Assembly (NCBI GenBank): GCA_050008495.1
Contig: JBEKMN010000001.1
Span: 124,001 to 188,000, forward strand
DNA from: CAVROP01 sp050008495
GTDB lineage: Bacteria; Acidobacteriota; Terriglobia; UBA7540
DNA: 64,000 nucleotides
Direction of reading: 5' to 3'
The translations under genes were made by a program, and so were the position numbers. Each line of letters starts with the position of its first letter. Positions within the stretch are counted from its first letter, which is position 1. Below, piece after piece: positions 32,382 through 40,859 of this stretch. Below the pieces are notes generated by a model, which worked only from the letters and a program-made list of their open reading frames with translations, did not search any database and was not told the DNA's origin.

Positions 32382-33833
32382 ATGTCGATCGAGAAAAGCT
32401 ACCACATGAGCATCGAGGAGTTCCGCCGGAACGGCCGGGAGGTCATCGACTGGATTGCGGATTATTATGAGCGTATCGAGTCTTTCCCGGTGCTGTCTCG
32501 AGTTCAGCCGGGTGAAATCCGCGCTTCACTTCCGAAGGAAGCGCCTATGAACGGTGAGCCGTTCGAGTCCCTGATGCACGATGTTGAAAAGCTGATCCTG
32601 CCCGGAATAACGCACTGGCAGTCGCCCAATTTCTTCGCCTTCTTTCCGTGCAACGCCTCCGCTCCCGCCATCCTGGGTGACCTGCTGTCGTCCGGCCTTG
32701 GAATTCAGGGGATGCTGTGGGCCACCAGCCCCGCCTGCACGGAACTTGAGACTCACGTGCTCGACTGGCTCATTCAGATGTTGGGCTTGCCGGGGAAGTT
32801 CCTCTCCACCTCGACGGGTGGCGGAGTGATTCAGGACAGCGCCTCCAGCGCCACGCTGTGTGCGATTCTTGCGGCGCGCGAGCGCGCGACCGGCTACACC
32901 GGAAATAAGCGAGGGTGCAAAGGTGATCTGATCGCCTATGCCTCGCCGCAGGCTCACTCCTCGATTGAGAAGGCCGTGAAGATCGCGGGCCTGGGCCAAG
33001 AGAACTTGCGCCTCATTGAGGTTGACGCTCACTGGGCGCTGCGCCCGGAGGCTCTAGCGGCGCAAATCGCTCTCGACCGGCAAGCCGGCAAGGTGCCGTG
33101 CATTGTCTGCGCCACGGTAGGAACCACCTCATCAAACGCTTTGGACCCCTTGCCGCAGATCGGACGTATCTGTGAAGACAACGGCATCTGGCTGCACGTG
33201 GACTCCGCCATGGCCGGCACCGCGGCGCTCTGCCCTGAGTTCCGGTACATTAATGCGGGTCTTGAGTTCGCGGATAGCTACTGTTTCAACCCGCACAAGT
33301 GGATGTTCACGAATTTCGATTGCGACTGCTTTTACGTGGCTCGGCGCAAGGAATTGATCGACGCCCTATCAATTCTGCCGGATTACCTCCGAAACAAGGC
33401 CACCGAATCAGGCGCCGTCATTGACTATCGGGACTGGCAGGTGCCGTTGGGCAGGCGCTTTCGCGCCTTGAAGCTCTGGTTCGTGATTCGACACTACGGA
33501 GTGGAGGGACTTCGCCACCACGTTCGTCGGCACATCGCGCTGGCCCAGCAGTTTGCCTTGTGGATGCAGCAGGACCAGCGATTTGAACTTGCCGCGCCCG
33601 CGCCCTTGAATCTGGTCTGTTTCCGCCACCGCGCCGGAGATGCCTTCAACGAGGCGCTGCTGGACGCCCTCAATCGAAGCGGCGATCTCTACTTGACGCA
33701 CACGAAATTGAATGGACGCTACGTCATCCGTTTCTGCGTAGGACAGACGTATACCGAGTCTCGTCATGTGGAGCGCGCGTGGGACCGAATTAAGGAAGAA
33801 ACTACCAAGCTGGAAGCGCGCGGTGGATGGTAG
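32382..33833 (+). CDS. PLP-dependent group II decarboxylase (aromatic-L-amino-acid type)
   Basis: 483 residues, ATG at 32382 with GGAGAGCAGG upstream. The fold-type I decarboxylase signature is complete: HWQSPNFFAFFPCNASAPAI, WATSPACTELE, TVGTTSSNALDP, HVDSAMAGTAAL with the cofactor-binding Asp274, and the PLP lysine 306 in FNPHKWMFTNFDC. The sequence follows DOPA/tryptophan decarboxylases rather than glutamate decarboxylases. The likely reaction is decarboxylation of an aromatic amino acid to an amine; the exact substrate is unknown. VDSAMAG replaces the more usual VDAAYAG. Confidence 0.92.
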   Translation: MSIEKSYHMSIEEFRRNGREVIDWIADYYERIESFPVLSRVQPGEIRASLPKEAPMNGEPFESLMHDVEKLILPGITHWQSPNFFAFFPCNASAPAILGDLLSSGLGIQGMLWATSPACTELETHVLDWLIQMLGLPGKFLSTSTGGGVIQDSASSATLCAILAARERATGYTGNKRGCKGDLIAYASPQAHSSIEKAVKIAGLGQENLRLIEVDAHWALRPEALAAQIALDRQAGKVPCIVCATVGTTSSNALDPLPQIGRICEDNGIWLHVDSAMAGTAALCPEFRYINAGLEFADSYCFNPHKWMFTNFDCDCFYVARRKELIDALSILPDYLRNKATESGAVIDYRDWQVPLGRRFRALKLWFVIRHYGVEGLRHHVRRHIALAQQFALWMQQDQRFELAAPAPLNLVCFRHRAGDAFNEALLDALNRSGDLYLTHTKLNGRYVIRFCVGQTYTESRHVERAWDRIKEETTKLEARGGW

Positions 33834-34007
33834 CGAAAGTAAATAGCAGTCGCTCATGCCCGTCTACCGATCCGCATCTGGAAACCCTGAAGGCCCTGCG
33901 CCTTTTCAGAGCAGAAGGAAGAATGCAGAAAGCAGACAGCACCTCCCCACTCTTGGGAATCAAAATCTGGATCGGGGATCGAGCTTATCTGGAAAGGGGT
34001 GTGCTTC

Positions 34008-35570
34008 ATGGACCGTCGAAGCTTCTTCAAATCCGCCGGATTGACAGCCACGATCGCAGGCGTTGGGGCAGGGAAGGCAAACGCCTTCGTCCCCGCGCAC
34101 AACTGGGACAGATATGATTTTGGAGTAGGACCTCAGATTACGGATCGTCTTGCTCAAGGCCCGTTCCCGCAATACCCGCCGGAAGCAGTGTTCCCGGGAG
34201 GCGACGTAGTGATGGCCACGACTCCCTCCAGCGAGGTTGCGCCCAACTACGGCAAGGGACTCATTACTTACATCACCGCGGACATGGGCACAGCGGAGAT
34301 CAAATCCGACAACATTCCTCAAGCCATCGAAGATCTCGTGAAGCTTCCCTTGGGCGAGAAGCTTTATCTCCGCCCGACCTGGAGGGAAGTGCAGCCGCGA
34401 CGCGGACGGCTCGACTTCCCTGACTACTGGAAACTTACTTTCGATCTGGCGAAGCGGCTTAACAAGCGGATTGGATTTCGGATCCAGATGCGGGCGCCCG
34501 ATTATGCGGAGGAGGCTTTGCCGGATTTCGTCCTCGAAAAAGTGCCCATGGTGAAACTGATCGGTGAATGGAGAACGGGACTCGCGGGGCCGCGCAGGAA
34601 ACCGGCTTATTACGAACCTCGTTATGATCACCCCTTCTTTCAAGATTGCTACCGGGAACTGAACCAGTTGCTCGCCGCGGAACTGGATGGCAGCCCGGAG
34701 ATCGAATTCATGGATACCTTCATGTACGGCTTCTGGGGCGAGGGTCACACTTGGCCGTTTCATAACAACCCATTTCCAGACTATGCCGCGGCCGAGCAGA
34801 CCTGGATCAAGATGTTCGAAGTCCAGTCGGAGCTTTGGCGACGGACGCCGCTGGTGACCAATACTCAACCGGATTTCAGCCGTGTGGGCAACTCCGAGCT
34901 TGTCGATCGTACCGTCCGTTCGGGGAACTGGCTCCGCACCGACACCATCTTCATCGAGAACGAGCAGATTGAGACCCTCAGCAACCGGCCGCCGTGGGTA
35001 GGAGCGGTAGTCGAGGTGGGAATGTCCGACGGCACACCCGCGTCCCTCCACGCCGCGGAAGGGATTACCTACACCGACAACGTCATCGCGCACGTGATCG
35101 ACGTCGGCCCCAATTATTGGTCGCTTTGGAATTTTCACAAGATCAACGCGGAAAATATCCTGCGTTATTACCATCAATTCCCGCAGTCCATCGACCAGAT
35201 CAGCAGGCGCATCGGTTATCGTCTACGGCCCTCGTTTATCTGGCAGTATGCAGAACAAGACCGCCAAGGTTTGATCGTGGGGTTCGCGAACGATGGTTGC
35301 GCCGGAGTCCCGGGCGCTCTGCGTGTCTACGTTACAGGCGATGACGGGAAGGTGATAGCCGGAGGAAGCCTCGACCCCGGCTATCCTTTGCCGGGGAAAA
35401 TCCGCCAGGCGCAATTCGTGCTTCCCAAGGGCGTTGGCTGGAAAGGCTTGAAACTTAAAGCAGAAGTTGAGGTAAAGGGTGTTCGGCACTCCATTCACTG
35501 GGCTTGCCATCAAGATCTGAACGCCGACGGCTCGCTCACTTTGCGGCCCAACTTGCGAGGTTCAGGCTGA
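34008..35570 (+). CDS. Exported TIM-barrel-like (glycoside-hydrolase-like) protein
   Basis: 520 residues from ATG at 34008. The N-terminus MDRRSFFKSAGLTATIAGVG is a Tat-type signal (RRSFF). The central region resembles GH42-like catalytic barrels: KLYLRPTWREVQPRRGRLDF, KRLNKRIGFRIQMRAPDYAE, an acidic EIEFMDTFMYGFWGEGH segment with possible catalytic acids, then FIENEQIETL. A C-terminal beta domain (from about 410, GLIVGFANDGCAGVPGALRV) resembles the DUF4832 type. I cannot name the substrate. It stands alone between the decarboxylase and M13 peptidase genes, and its stop is followed by a GGCAGCCCTCAGGGCAACCA repeat. Confidence 0.72.
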   Translation: MDRRSFFKSAGLTATIAGVGAGKANAFVPAHNWDRYDFGVGPQITDRLAQGPFPQYPPEAVFPGGDVVMATTPSSEVAPNYGKGLITYITADMGTAEIKSDNIPQAIEDLVKLPLGEKLYLRPTWREVQPRRGRLDFPDYWKLTFDLAKRLNKRIGFRIQMRAPDYAEEALPDFVLEKVPMVKLIGEWRTGLAGPRRKPAYYEPRYDHPFFQDCYRELNQLLAAELDGSPEIEFMDTFMYGFWGEGHTWPFHNNPFPDYAAAEQTWIKMFEVQSELWRRTPLVTNTQPDFSRVGNSELVDRTVRSGNWLRTDTIFIENEQIETLSNRPPWVGAVVEVGMSDGTPASLHAAEGITYTDNVIAHVIDVGPNYWSLWNFHKINAENILRYYHQFPQSIDQISRRIGYRLRPSFIWQYAEQDRQGLIVGFANDGCAGVPGALRVYVTGDDGKVIAGGSLDPGYPLPGKIRQAQFVLPKGVGWKGLKLKAEVEVKGVRHSIHWACHQDLNADGSLTLRPNLRGSG

Positions 35571-35643
35571 AACCTCGCTACAGACACTGGCCGGGTGGCA
35601 GCCCTCAGGGCAACCACCAAGGCTGCCCTTCGAGGCCGCCTGA

Positions 35644-37758
35644 CTACCACACCCGGCACATCTTGGTCCGCACCATCCGCTGGCCCGCCTTGCAGCCGAA
35701 TGCCTGCTGGAATTGGGGCAGGTCGGAAACAATTCCATTCACGCGGTACTTACCGGGCGAATGCGGATTGATGGTGGCACTCAACCGCAGATTTTCAGGG
35801 CGCTCATTTTCACAAGCCCACTGTGCGTAGCCGATGAAGAACCGCTGCTCGGGTGTGAATCCGTCGATAGGCTTCAGGCTCTGCCCTTTGGTCTCATTTT
35901 TCCAGGCGATGTAGGCGAGCAGGAGCCCGCCCAGGTCAGCGACGTCTTCGCCGCTGGTTAGTTTACTGTTGATGTGAATATCATCAACGACGATATATTG
36001 CGCGTACTGTTGCCGGACACAGCCGATCCGCTCGTCAAAGTGGGCGGCGTCTTGTTTCGTCCACCAATCGCGCAGGTTTCCCTTGGCATCGAACTGGCGA
36101 CCCTCGTCATCGAAGCCGTGGGTCAACTCGTGGCCGATCGTGCCTCCCGTGTTGCCATAATTCGGCGCGTCGTCCATCCTGGGGTCGAAAAGCGGTGGTT
36201 GCAGAACCCCGGCGGGAAAATTGATGTCGTTCATTTGCGGATCGTAATATGCATTGACGGTGGGTGGAGTCATCCCCCATTCGCCGCGATCGACGGGTTT
36301 GCCGATTTTCGCCAATTCGCGCTTGGATTCGAAAATGGCGCTGCGGCGCACATTTCCCGCGAAGTCTCCGCGCACGATCTCGAGCGTACTGTAATCGCGC
36401 CACTTGTCGGGATAACCGATTTTGTTGACGATGCCGTGCAACTTCTCGAGCGCCTGCTGTTTGCTGGCCGGGCTCATCCACGACAACGTTTTCAGGTCGT
36501 CCTCCATGGAGGCCTCGATCTCGCGGGTCATCTTCAAGGTGCGAGCTTTGACTTCGGGACCGAAAGTCTTGGCTACGAACACCTGTCCCAAGGCCTCTCC
36601 CAAGTCGCGGTCCACCCAGCGCACGCAACGCTTCCATCGTGGTTGCATCGCGTTGACGCCCCGCAGCGTGCGGCTGAAGAAATCGAAATTCTCCCGTTGA
36701 AATTTCTGAGAAAGATAAGGAGCTTCCTCGTGCGACAGGTGCCAGCGCAGATAGGTTTTCAAATCGTCCAGGCTTTCGGTCTGGATCAGCCGGTCCAGTT
36801 CTCGATAGAATGCCGGTTCGGTGACATTGAAGGCCTGAAGTCCGGGCGTTCCCGCTGCGGCCAGGTAGCTGTCCCAATCAAAGTGCGGCGTGAGGGCTTT
36901 CAACTGTGCGCGATCCAGTTTGTGAAAGAGGTTGTAGGGATCGCGCTTTTGCACCTGAGTCAGTGATTTTTCGGCCAGCGCCGTCTCGATCGCCATCACC
37001 GTTTTGGCTTCCCCTGTGGCGGAGGCCCTGGAGTCTCCCATTAATTCGAACATCCTCTGCACGTGGCGCACGTACTGGCCGCGAATTTCCTGCGACTTGT
37101 GATCAGTCTTGGTGTAATAATCGCGGTCAGGGAGGCCAAGTCCTCCCGAGTCGGCAAAGGCGATCACCTGCGATGCGTTAGAGAAGTCCTGGTTGGAGCC
37201 AAAACCGAATAGCATGTGGTTGCCTTGGATGCCCACATGTTCTTGCCCGAGGTACTCCCCGAGGTCAGACTTCGATTTCAGCGTGTCAATCTCTTTGAGC
37301 CCGGCTCCGAGAGGAGCGGCGCCGAGCTTCTCGATGGCTGGTTCATCCATGCATGCCTGAAAATAGTCGCCGATTTTCTGCTCGGAGGCATTGCGGGTGC
37401 GGTGGGGGTCCGAAGCCTCGAGCAGAATGCCCCATAGAAACTGCTGGTTTTCGTCGGAGAGTTTCGCGTACACATTCCAGCTTGGCTGGTCGGGCGGGAT
37501 GGGGTTGTTCTTCATCCAGCCGCCGCAGACATATTGGTAGAAATCGTCGCAAGGGTCGGCGGTCCGGTCCATCGAGTTAAGATCGAGGCCGGGTTCGTAG
37601 GGAATGGATCGTAGGGGATGTTTCTCGCCTTGGGCTGTCGAGCCCTTTGACGGTGAACTCTGAAGACCCTCGCCATCCGAGGCGGATTGGGGCTGAATCA
37701 GAACAAGAAACAGAATAGCGCTCCCAAGCAGCGCATAGCGCAGTGGTGTTCGAATCAT
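35644..37758 (-). CDS. M13 family (neprilysin/PepO-like) metallopeptidase
   Basis: 704 residues, ATG at 37758. A hydrophobic export segment lies at residues ~6-22. The catalytic motif HELTH is at 543-547, followed by GFDDEGRQFD; the third zinc ligand lies in EDVADLGGLLLAY and the NAYYDP substrate motif near residue 502. The chain ends MVRTKMCRVW, like the C-terminal CxVW of eukaryotic neprilysins, and the cysteines around SMDRTADPCDDFYQYVCGGW fit that fold. It cleaves short peptides in the periplasm. It is co-directional with and 12 bases after the SDR gene. Confidence 0.94.
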   Translation of the reverse strand: MIRTPLRYALLGSAILFLVLIQPQSASDGEGLQSSPSKGSTAQGEKHPLRSIPYEPGLDLNSMDRTADPCDDFYQYVCGGWMKNNPIPPDQPSWNVYAKLSDENQQFLWGILLEASDPHRTRNASEQKIGDYFQACMDEPAIEKLGAAPLGAGLKEIDTLKSKSDLGEYLGQEHVGIQGNHMLFGFGSNQDFSNASQVIAFADSGGLGLPDRDYYTKTDHKSQEIRGQYVRHVQRMFELMGDSRASATGEAKTVMAIETALAEKSLTQVQKRDPYNLFHKLDRAQLKALTPHFDWDSYLAAAGTPGLQAFNVTEPAFYRELDRLIQTESLDDLKTYLRWHLSHEEAPYLSQKFQRENFDFFSRTLRGVNAMQPRWKRCVRWVDRDLGEALGQVFVAKTFGPEVKARTLKMTREIEASMEDDLKTLSWMSPASKQQALEKLHGIVNKIGYPDKWRDYSTLEIVRGDFAGNVRRSAIFESKRELAKIGKPVDRGEWGMTPPTVNAYYDPQMNDINFPAGVLQPPLFDPRMDDAPNYGNTGGTIGHELTHGFDDEGRQFDAKGNLRDWWTKQDAAHFDERIGCVRQQYAQYIVVDDIHINSKLTSGEDVADLGGLLLAYIAWKNETKGQSLKPIDGFTPEQRFFIGYAQWACENERPENLRLSATINPHSPGKYRVNGIVSDLPQFQQAFGCKAGQRMVRTKMCRVW

Positions 37759-37770
37759 GAATCCTCCACT

Positions 37771-38562
37771 CTATTCGGTTTTCCTGCCGCCTATCGAGCT
37801 GCCAGCATGGAGGAGGGAACGCGGCAAGAGTCGAACTAGGGCCACGATGAATTTATACCGCCAACCTGGCACCACGAACAGCTTGTTACGCTTTAAGCCC
37901 TCAACCGACGCCTCCACAACTTTCTCGACGGGAGTCCACAAGCTCGCGGCAACGGACCTTCGATCCACCCCTATGACATCGTGAAACTCCGTCAACGTAT
38001 AACCAGGGCAGAGGGCCTGGACGCGGACAGGTGACCGGGCTTGCTTCAGTTCCAGAAATAGGCCCTCTGTGAAAGCGTTCATCCAGGCCTTGGTGGCGTG
38101 GTAACTGACGCTTCCCGGACGGGCGACGAATGCGGCGACCGACGACACGTTCACTACCGTGCCTTTTCCGCGCGCCGTCATCTTGCGGAGCGCTGCGTGG
38201 GTAAGCCGAAGGGTCGCCATGACGTGCAGGCGATGCATGGTGCTTACGTCTTCCAGTGGAGACTCGTAGAATCGGCCACGGCCCCCAAATCCAGCGTTGT
38301 TGAGCAGGAATTCAAGACGCTCTTCGTGTGCAATGCGGTCTTCGACGCCTTTGAGTTCGTCGTCTCGAGTGAGGTCGGCGGGGAAGGGCTGGGCGTTCAC
38401 ACCATGCCGGCTGGCAAGCTCAGCGGCCAATTGCGTAAGGCGATCCGCCCGCCGCGCCACCAGGATCAGGTCATAGCCTTCGGCTGCCAGTCTGCGGGCG
38501 TAGGCTGCGCCAATACCGGCGGACGCTCCGGTCACGAGCGCGAGAGGTCGAGTGGTATTCAT
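37771..38562 (-). CDS. Short-chain dehydrogenase/reductase
   Basis: 263 residues, ATG at 38562. Classical SDR: TGASAGIGAAYARRLA cofactor motif at residues ~12-27, NNAGFGGRGRF, catalytic Ser in VVNVSSVAAF and YHATK (Tyr-x-x-x-Lys). A C-terminal basic and hydrophobic stretch (RYKFIVALVRLLPRSLLH) suggests membrane association, as in DltE-like SDRs. Substrate unknown. The M13 peptidase gene follows after 12 bases, so they likely share a transcript. Confidence 0.92.
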   Translation of the reverse strand: MNTTRPLALVTGASAGIGAAYARRLAAEGYDLILVARRADRLTQLAAELASRHGVNAQPFPADLTRDDELKGVEDRIAHEERLEFLLNNAGFGGRGRFYESPLEDVSTMHRLHVMATLRLTHAALRKMTARGKGTVVNVSSVAAFVARPGSVSYHATKAWMNAFTEGLFLELKQARSPVRVQALCPGYTLTEFHDVIGVDRRSVAASLWTPVEKVVEASVEGLKRNKLFVVPGWRYKFIVALVRLLPRSLLHAGSSIGGRKTE

Positions 38563-38612
38563 GGGTTCCTTCCTGGCAAATCTACTGAGGACCGCAGAAT
38601 CTCGTCACATCA

Positions 38613-38725
38613 CCCCCGTCACCCCCCGACCCCTCTCCCCCGAGGGGGCGCGGGGAGAAGCAACTCGAGTTTATGCCCTCGCCCCATTGGGGGAGAGGGT
38701 GGCGCGTGGCGCCGGGTGAGGGGGT
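38613..38725. repeat. Inverted repeat of CCCTCTCCCCCGAGGGGGCG type
   Basis: CACCCCCGTCACCCCCCGAC, CCCTCTCCCCCGAGGGGGCG, then GCCCCATTGGGGGAGAGGGT and GGCGCCGGGTGAGGGGG: nested hairpins in the gap (38563-38779) between the AsmA and SDR genes. The same class appears at 17140-17215. No gene seen in the gap. Confidence 0.8.
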
Positions 38726-38779
38726 TGGTCCGTCACGATATTATGCAACCCTCAGCAAAAACAACGCACATCGCAGCGC

Positions 38780-40195
38780 CTACGGCTTGGCGCCTGTTCC
38801 CGGTCCTTGACCAACGCTGCCCTTTTGGCTGCCGCCCGGCTTCAGAGTGAATTGCGGATTCTTAAACGTACCTTTAAGCTCGAAGGGGAAAACCATCTTG
38901 CTTCCCTTAAGCGTTGCGCCGGTCAGCCCTCCCAGCACGCTGGTGAGAGCGTTATCACTGCTGGCGAGGCTTGCCACGCCTTGATAATCCAGGCTGCCGC
39001 CGCGCGCAAGTCCAAGAGATCCGGTGGCGTCGATTTGCACGCCGTTGCCGGCGATTTTGCCTTTGATCGTTTGAATCCGGTTGTTGGCAATCGTAAAATC
39101 CATGGCGATGGAGGAGAAAGAATAAGGATCCCCGGAGGCTGGCCCCATTTTGGCAACGCGGAATAGTTGAAGCAGGTTTGCGTCCAGTTGCAAGGTCGGC
39201 AAGCGGCCCGCACCGATGGTCATGTGACCGGCGCCGCTCATCCCGGCCAGCGGGTCGGGAGAATGGCCCGCCTCGCCGTCAAGCGCCACGTGCCCGTCGA
39301 GAACGCCAGTCATTTTCCCACGCACATCGGGAAACGCATCCAGCAACTTCGCCACATTAACTCCGCTCAGATTCGTTTGGGTGCGGTAACGTGTGTTGGG
39401 AGTCCCGAACATGAAGGCAAGGTCCCCGTTGCCTCGACCGTCGTAGCATCTGAATTCCAGGCCGTCGAGGAGAACTTGTTGGGAGAAAAGGCGGAGGTTT
39501 GACCTCAGATTCGTCACCACCATGTTCGTGACATGCAGAGTGTCCACCACGAGCGTTCCCTCCGTCACAAGAGAACCTTGGACATTCTGGGCCTGAGCGC
39601 CCTCCGCGAGCGCGTTAAGATCGAAGCGGCGCAGTTGGCTCGTCACTCCCTCCGCTTCCACGAAGGCGGGGCCTGCCTGGCCTGAAGGCAACAGGTCTGC
39701 AATACGCAGATTCCCTTTTGTGATTTTGACATTGGAAATAGTCCCCAGGGTGAACAGAGGCTTAACGCCGGACGGGTCTGGCGCGAGGTCGCCTGGGGAA
39801 GGCGGATCAGCGGAATTCCATTGCCCCCTGAGGTCGGAAAGCAGGCTTATCGAGGGCCCCTCCAGGTCGAGCGATTCGACAACCACCTGATGGCGCCAAA
39901 GGCTTGCGGCGTCGACTACCGCGTAAATCCTCCGGGCTTCGATGAAATCTCCCTGGGGAAAACCTGCAGGGTTCTTCAGTGCAAAATCATCAGCGCGGAT
40001 GGAGAGGCGAGGAAAAACCGTGAGGGCGAGGTGCCCGATCGTTGTCCGCCTGCCCAGTTGCTTTTCAATCAGCGCTGCCACCTGCGGACGGTAGCGGTCC
40101 ACGTTGAGGAGCCGGGGAACGACCACCACGATCACGACCAGTACGGCCGCCACGAAAATCAAAAGAGCAAGTAAAATCGTTTTGCGTTTTGACAA
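38780..40195 (-). CDS. AsmA family protein
   Basis: 471 residues, ATG at 40195. A single N-terminal membrane helix (about residues 4-28, ILLALLIFVAAVLVVIVVVV) is followed by the AsmA N-domain (RLLNVDRYRPQVAALIEKQL, GRRTTIGHLALTVFPRLSIR). A middle beta-rich region and a C-terminal AsmA-like domain (about 270-430) follow. AsmA proteins are inner-membrane-anchored and face the periplasm; larger relatives move phospholipid to the outer membrane, and short ones like this affect envelope assembly. It is downstream of the TonB receptor and a small exported protein on the same strand, consistent with an envelope operon. Confidence 0.88.
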   Translation of the reverse strand: MSKRKTILLALLIFVAAVLVVIVVVVPRLLNVDRYRPQVAALIEKQLGRRTTIGHLALTVFPRLSIRADDFALKNPAGFPQGDFIEARRIYAVVDAASLWRHQVVVESLDLEGPSISLLSDLRGQWNSADPPSPGDLAPDPSGVKPLFTLGTISNVKITKGNLRIADLLPSGQAGPAFVEAEGVTSQLRRFDLNALAEGAQAQNVQGSLVTEGTLVVDTLHVTNMVVTNLRSNLRLFSQQVLLDGLEFRCYDGRGNGDLAFMFGTPNTRYRTQTNLSGVNVAKLLDAFPDVRGKMTGVLDGHVALDGEAGHSPDPLAGMSGAGHMTIGAGRLPTLQLDANLLQLFRVAKMGPASGDPYSFSSIAMDFTIANNRIQTIKGKIAGNGVQIDATGSLGLARGGSLDYQGVASLASSDNALTSVLGGLTGATLKGSKMVFPFELKGTFKNPQFTLKPGGSQKGSVGQGPGTGAKP

Positions 40196-40248
40196 CGAAG
40201 TCGTCCCTTTGGAGCCAGGGTCAATCAGTGATTCTACACCACGGCGGT

Positions 40249-40839
40249 CTAGTGTGGCGGGATCTGAGCCGCCTTGGCCCTATCCTCAGTCGGTAAGCGA
40301 TTCAGCTTAGCGGTGTAATAATCAAAGAAGCTCTTGTTGGGGGGCGCGACCTGAACTGTCTCGACGAACTCTTGAGGGTTGGTCCTCTTGATGACGGTTC
40401 GAAAGAGCCATCCCGGGGGAGGCTGATCGCCGCCCTCGGGGTTAATGTGGGTTTCCGGCCCGTCGACGGTCAAGCGATAGCGCGTAATGAATCCGGTGCT
40501 GGAAAACATGCGTAGCAAAAAACCGCCCGCCTGCCGGTCCGGGGTAAGGAGGCCCAGCCAGGATTCTTTCATCGGCGCAGAAGTCTTGGGCGCCGGTAAA
40601 GTGGTTTCGCCTCGGAACAGAACGACGCGCTTGTCCAGTTGATAGCTGACCGACAAATGCAGTTCGCCTTGAGTCTTCTGGTCCGTGGTTTTCCCGCTCC
40701 AATCGCCTACCAGCCAGTCCACGGCCGTGAAGTCCGGCCGCTCGGGCAACGGGATCTGGTAAACAGTAGGCGACTTTTCCTTGGAGTCCACCGGGGCGGC
40801 TCCGACGAGGCAAGCGAGGGCAAGGATAATTGGGACCAT
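40249..40839 (-). CDS. Small exported protein, DUF1579/heme-binding-barrel-like
   Basis: 196 residues, ATG at 40839. A short hydrophobic leader (MVPIILALACLVGAAP) suggests export. The mature part contains FTAVDWLVGDWSGKT, a WLVGxWxG motif typical of DUF1579 and nitrobindin-like ten-stranded barrels, then alternating strand segments (GELHLSVSYQLDKRVVLFRG). A function is not known. It starts 20 bases after the TonB-dependent receptor ends, so it is the second gene of that transcript. Confidence 0.7.
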   Translation of the reverse strand: MVPIILALACLVGAAPVDSKEKSPTVYQIPLPERPDFTAVDWLVGDWSGKTTDQKTQGELHLSVSYQLDKRVVLFRGETTLPAPKTSAPMKESWLGLLTPDRQAGGFLLRMFSSTGFITRYRLTVDGPETHINPEGGDQPPPGWLFRTVIKRTNPQEFVETVQVAPPNKSFFDYYTAKLNRLPTEDRAKAAQIPPH

Positions 40840-40859
40840 GGGGTCCTTATGATTATACG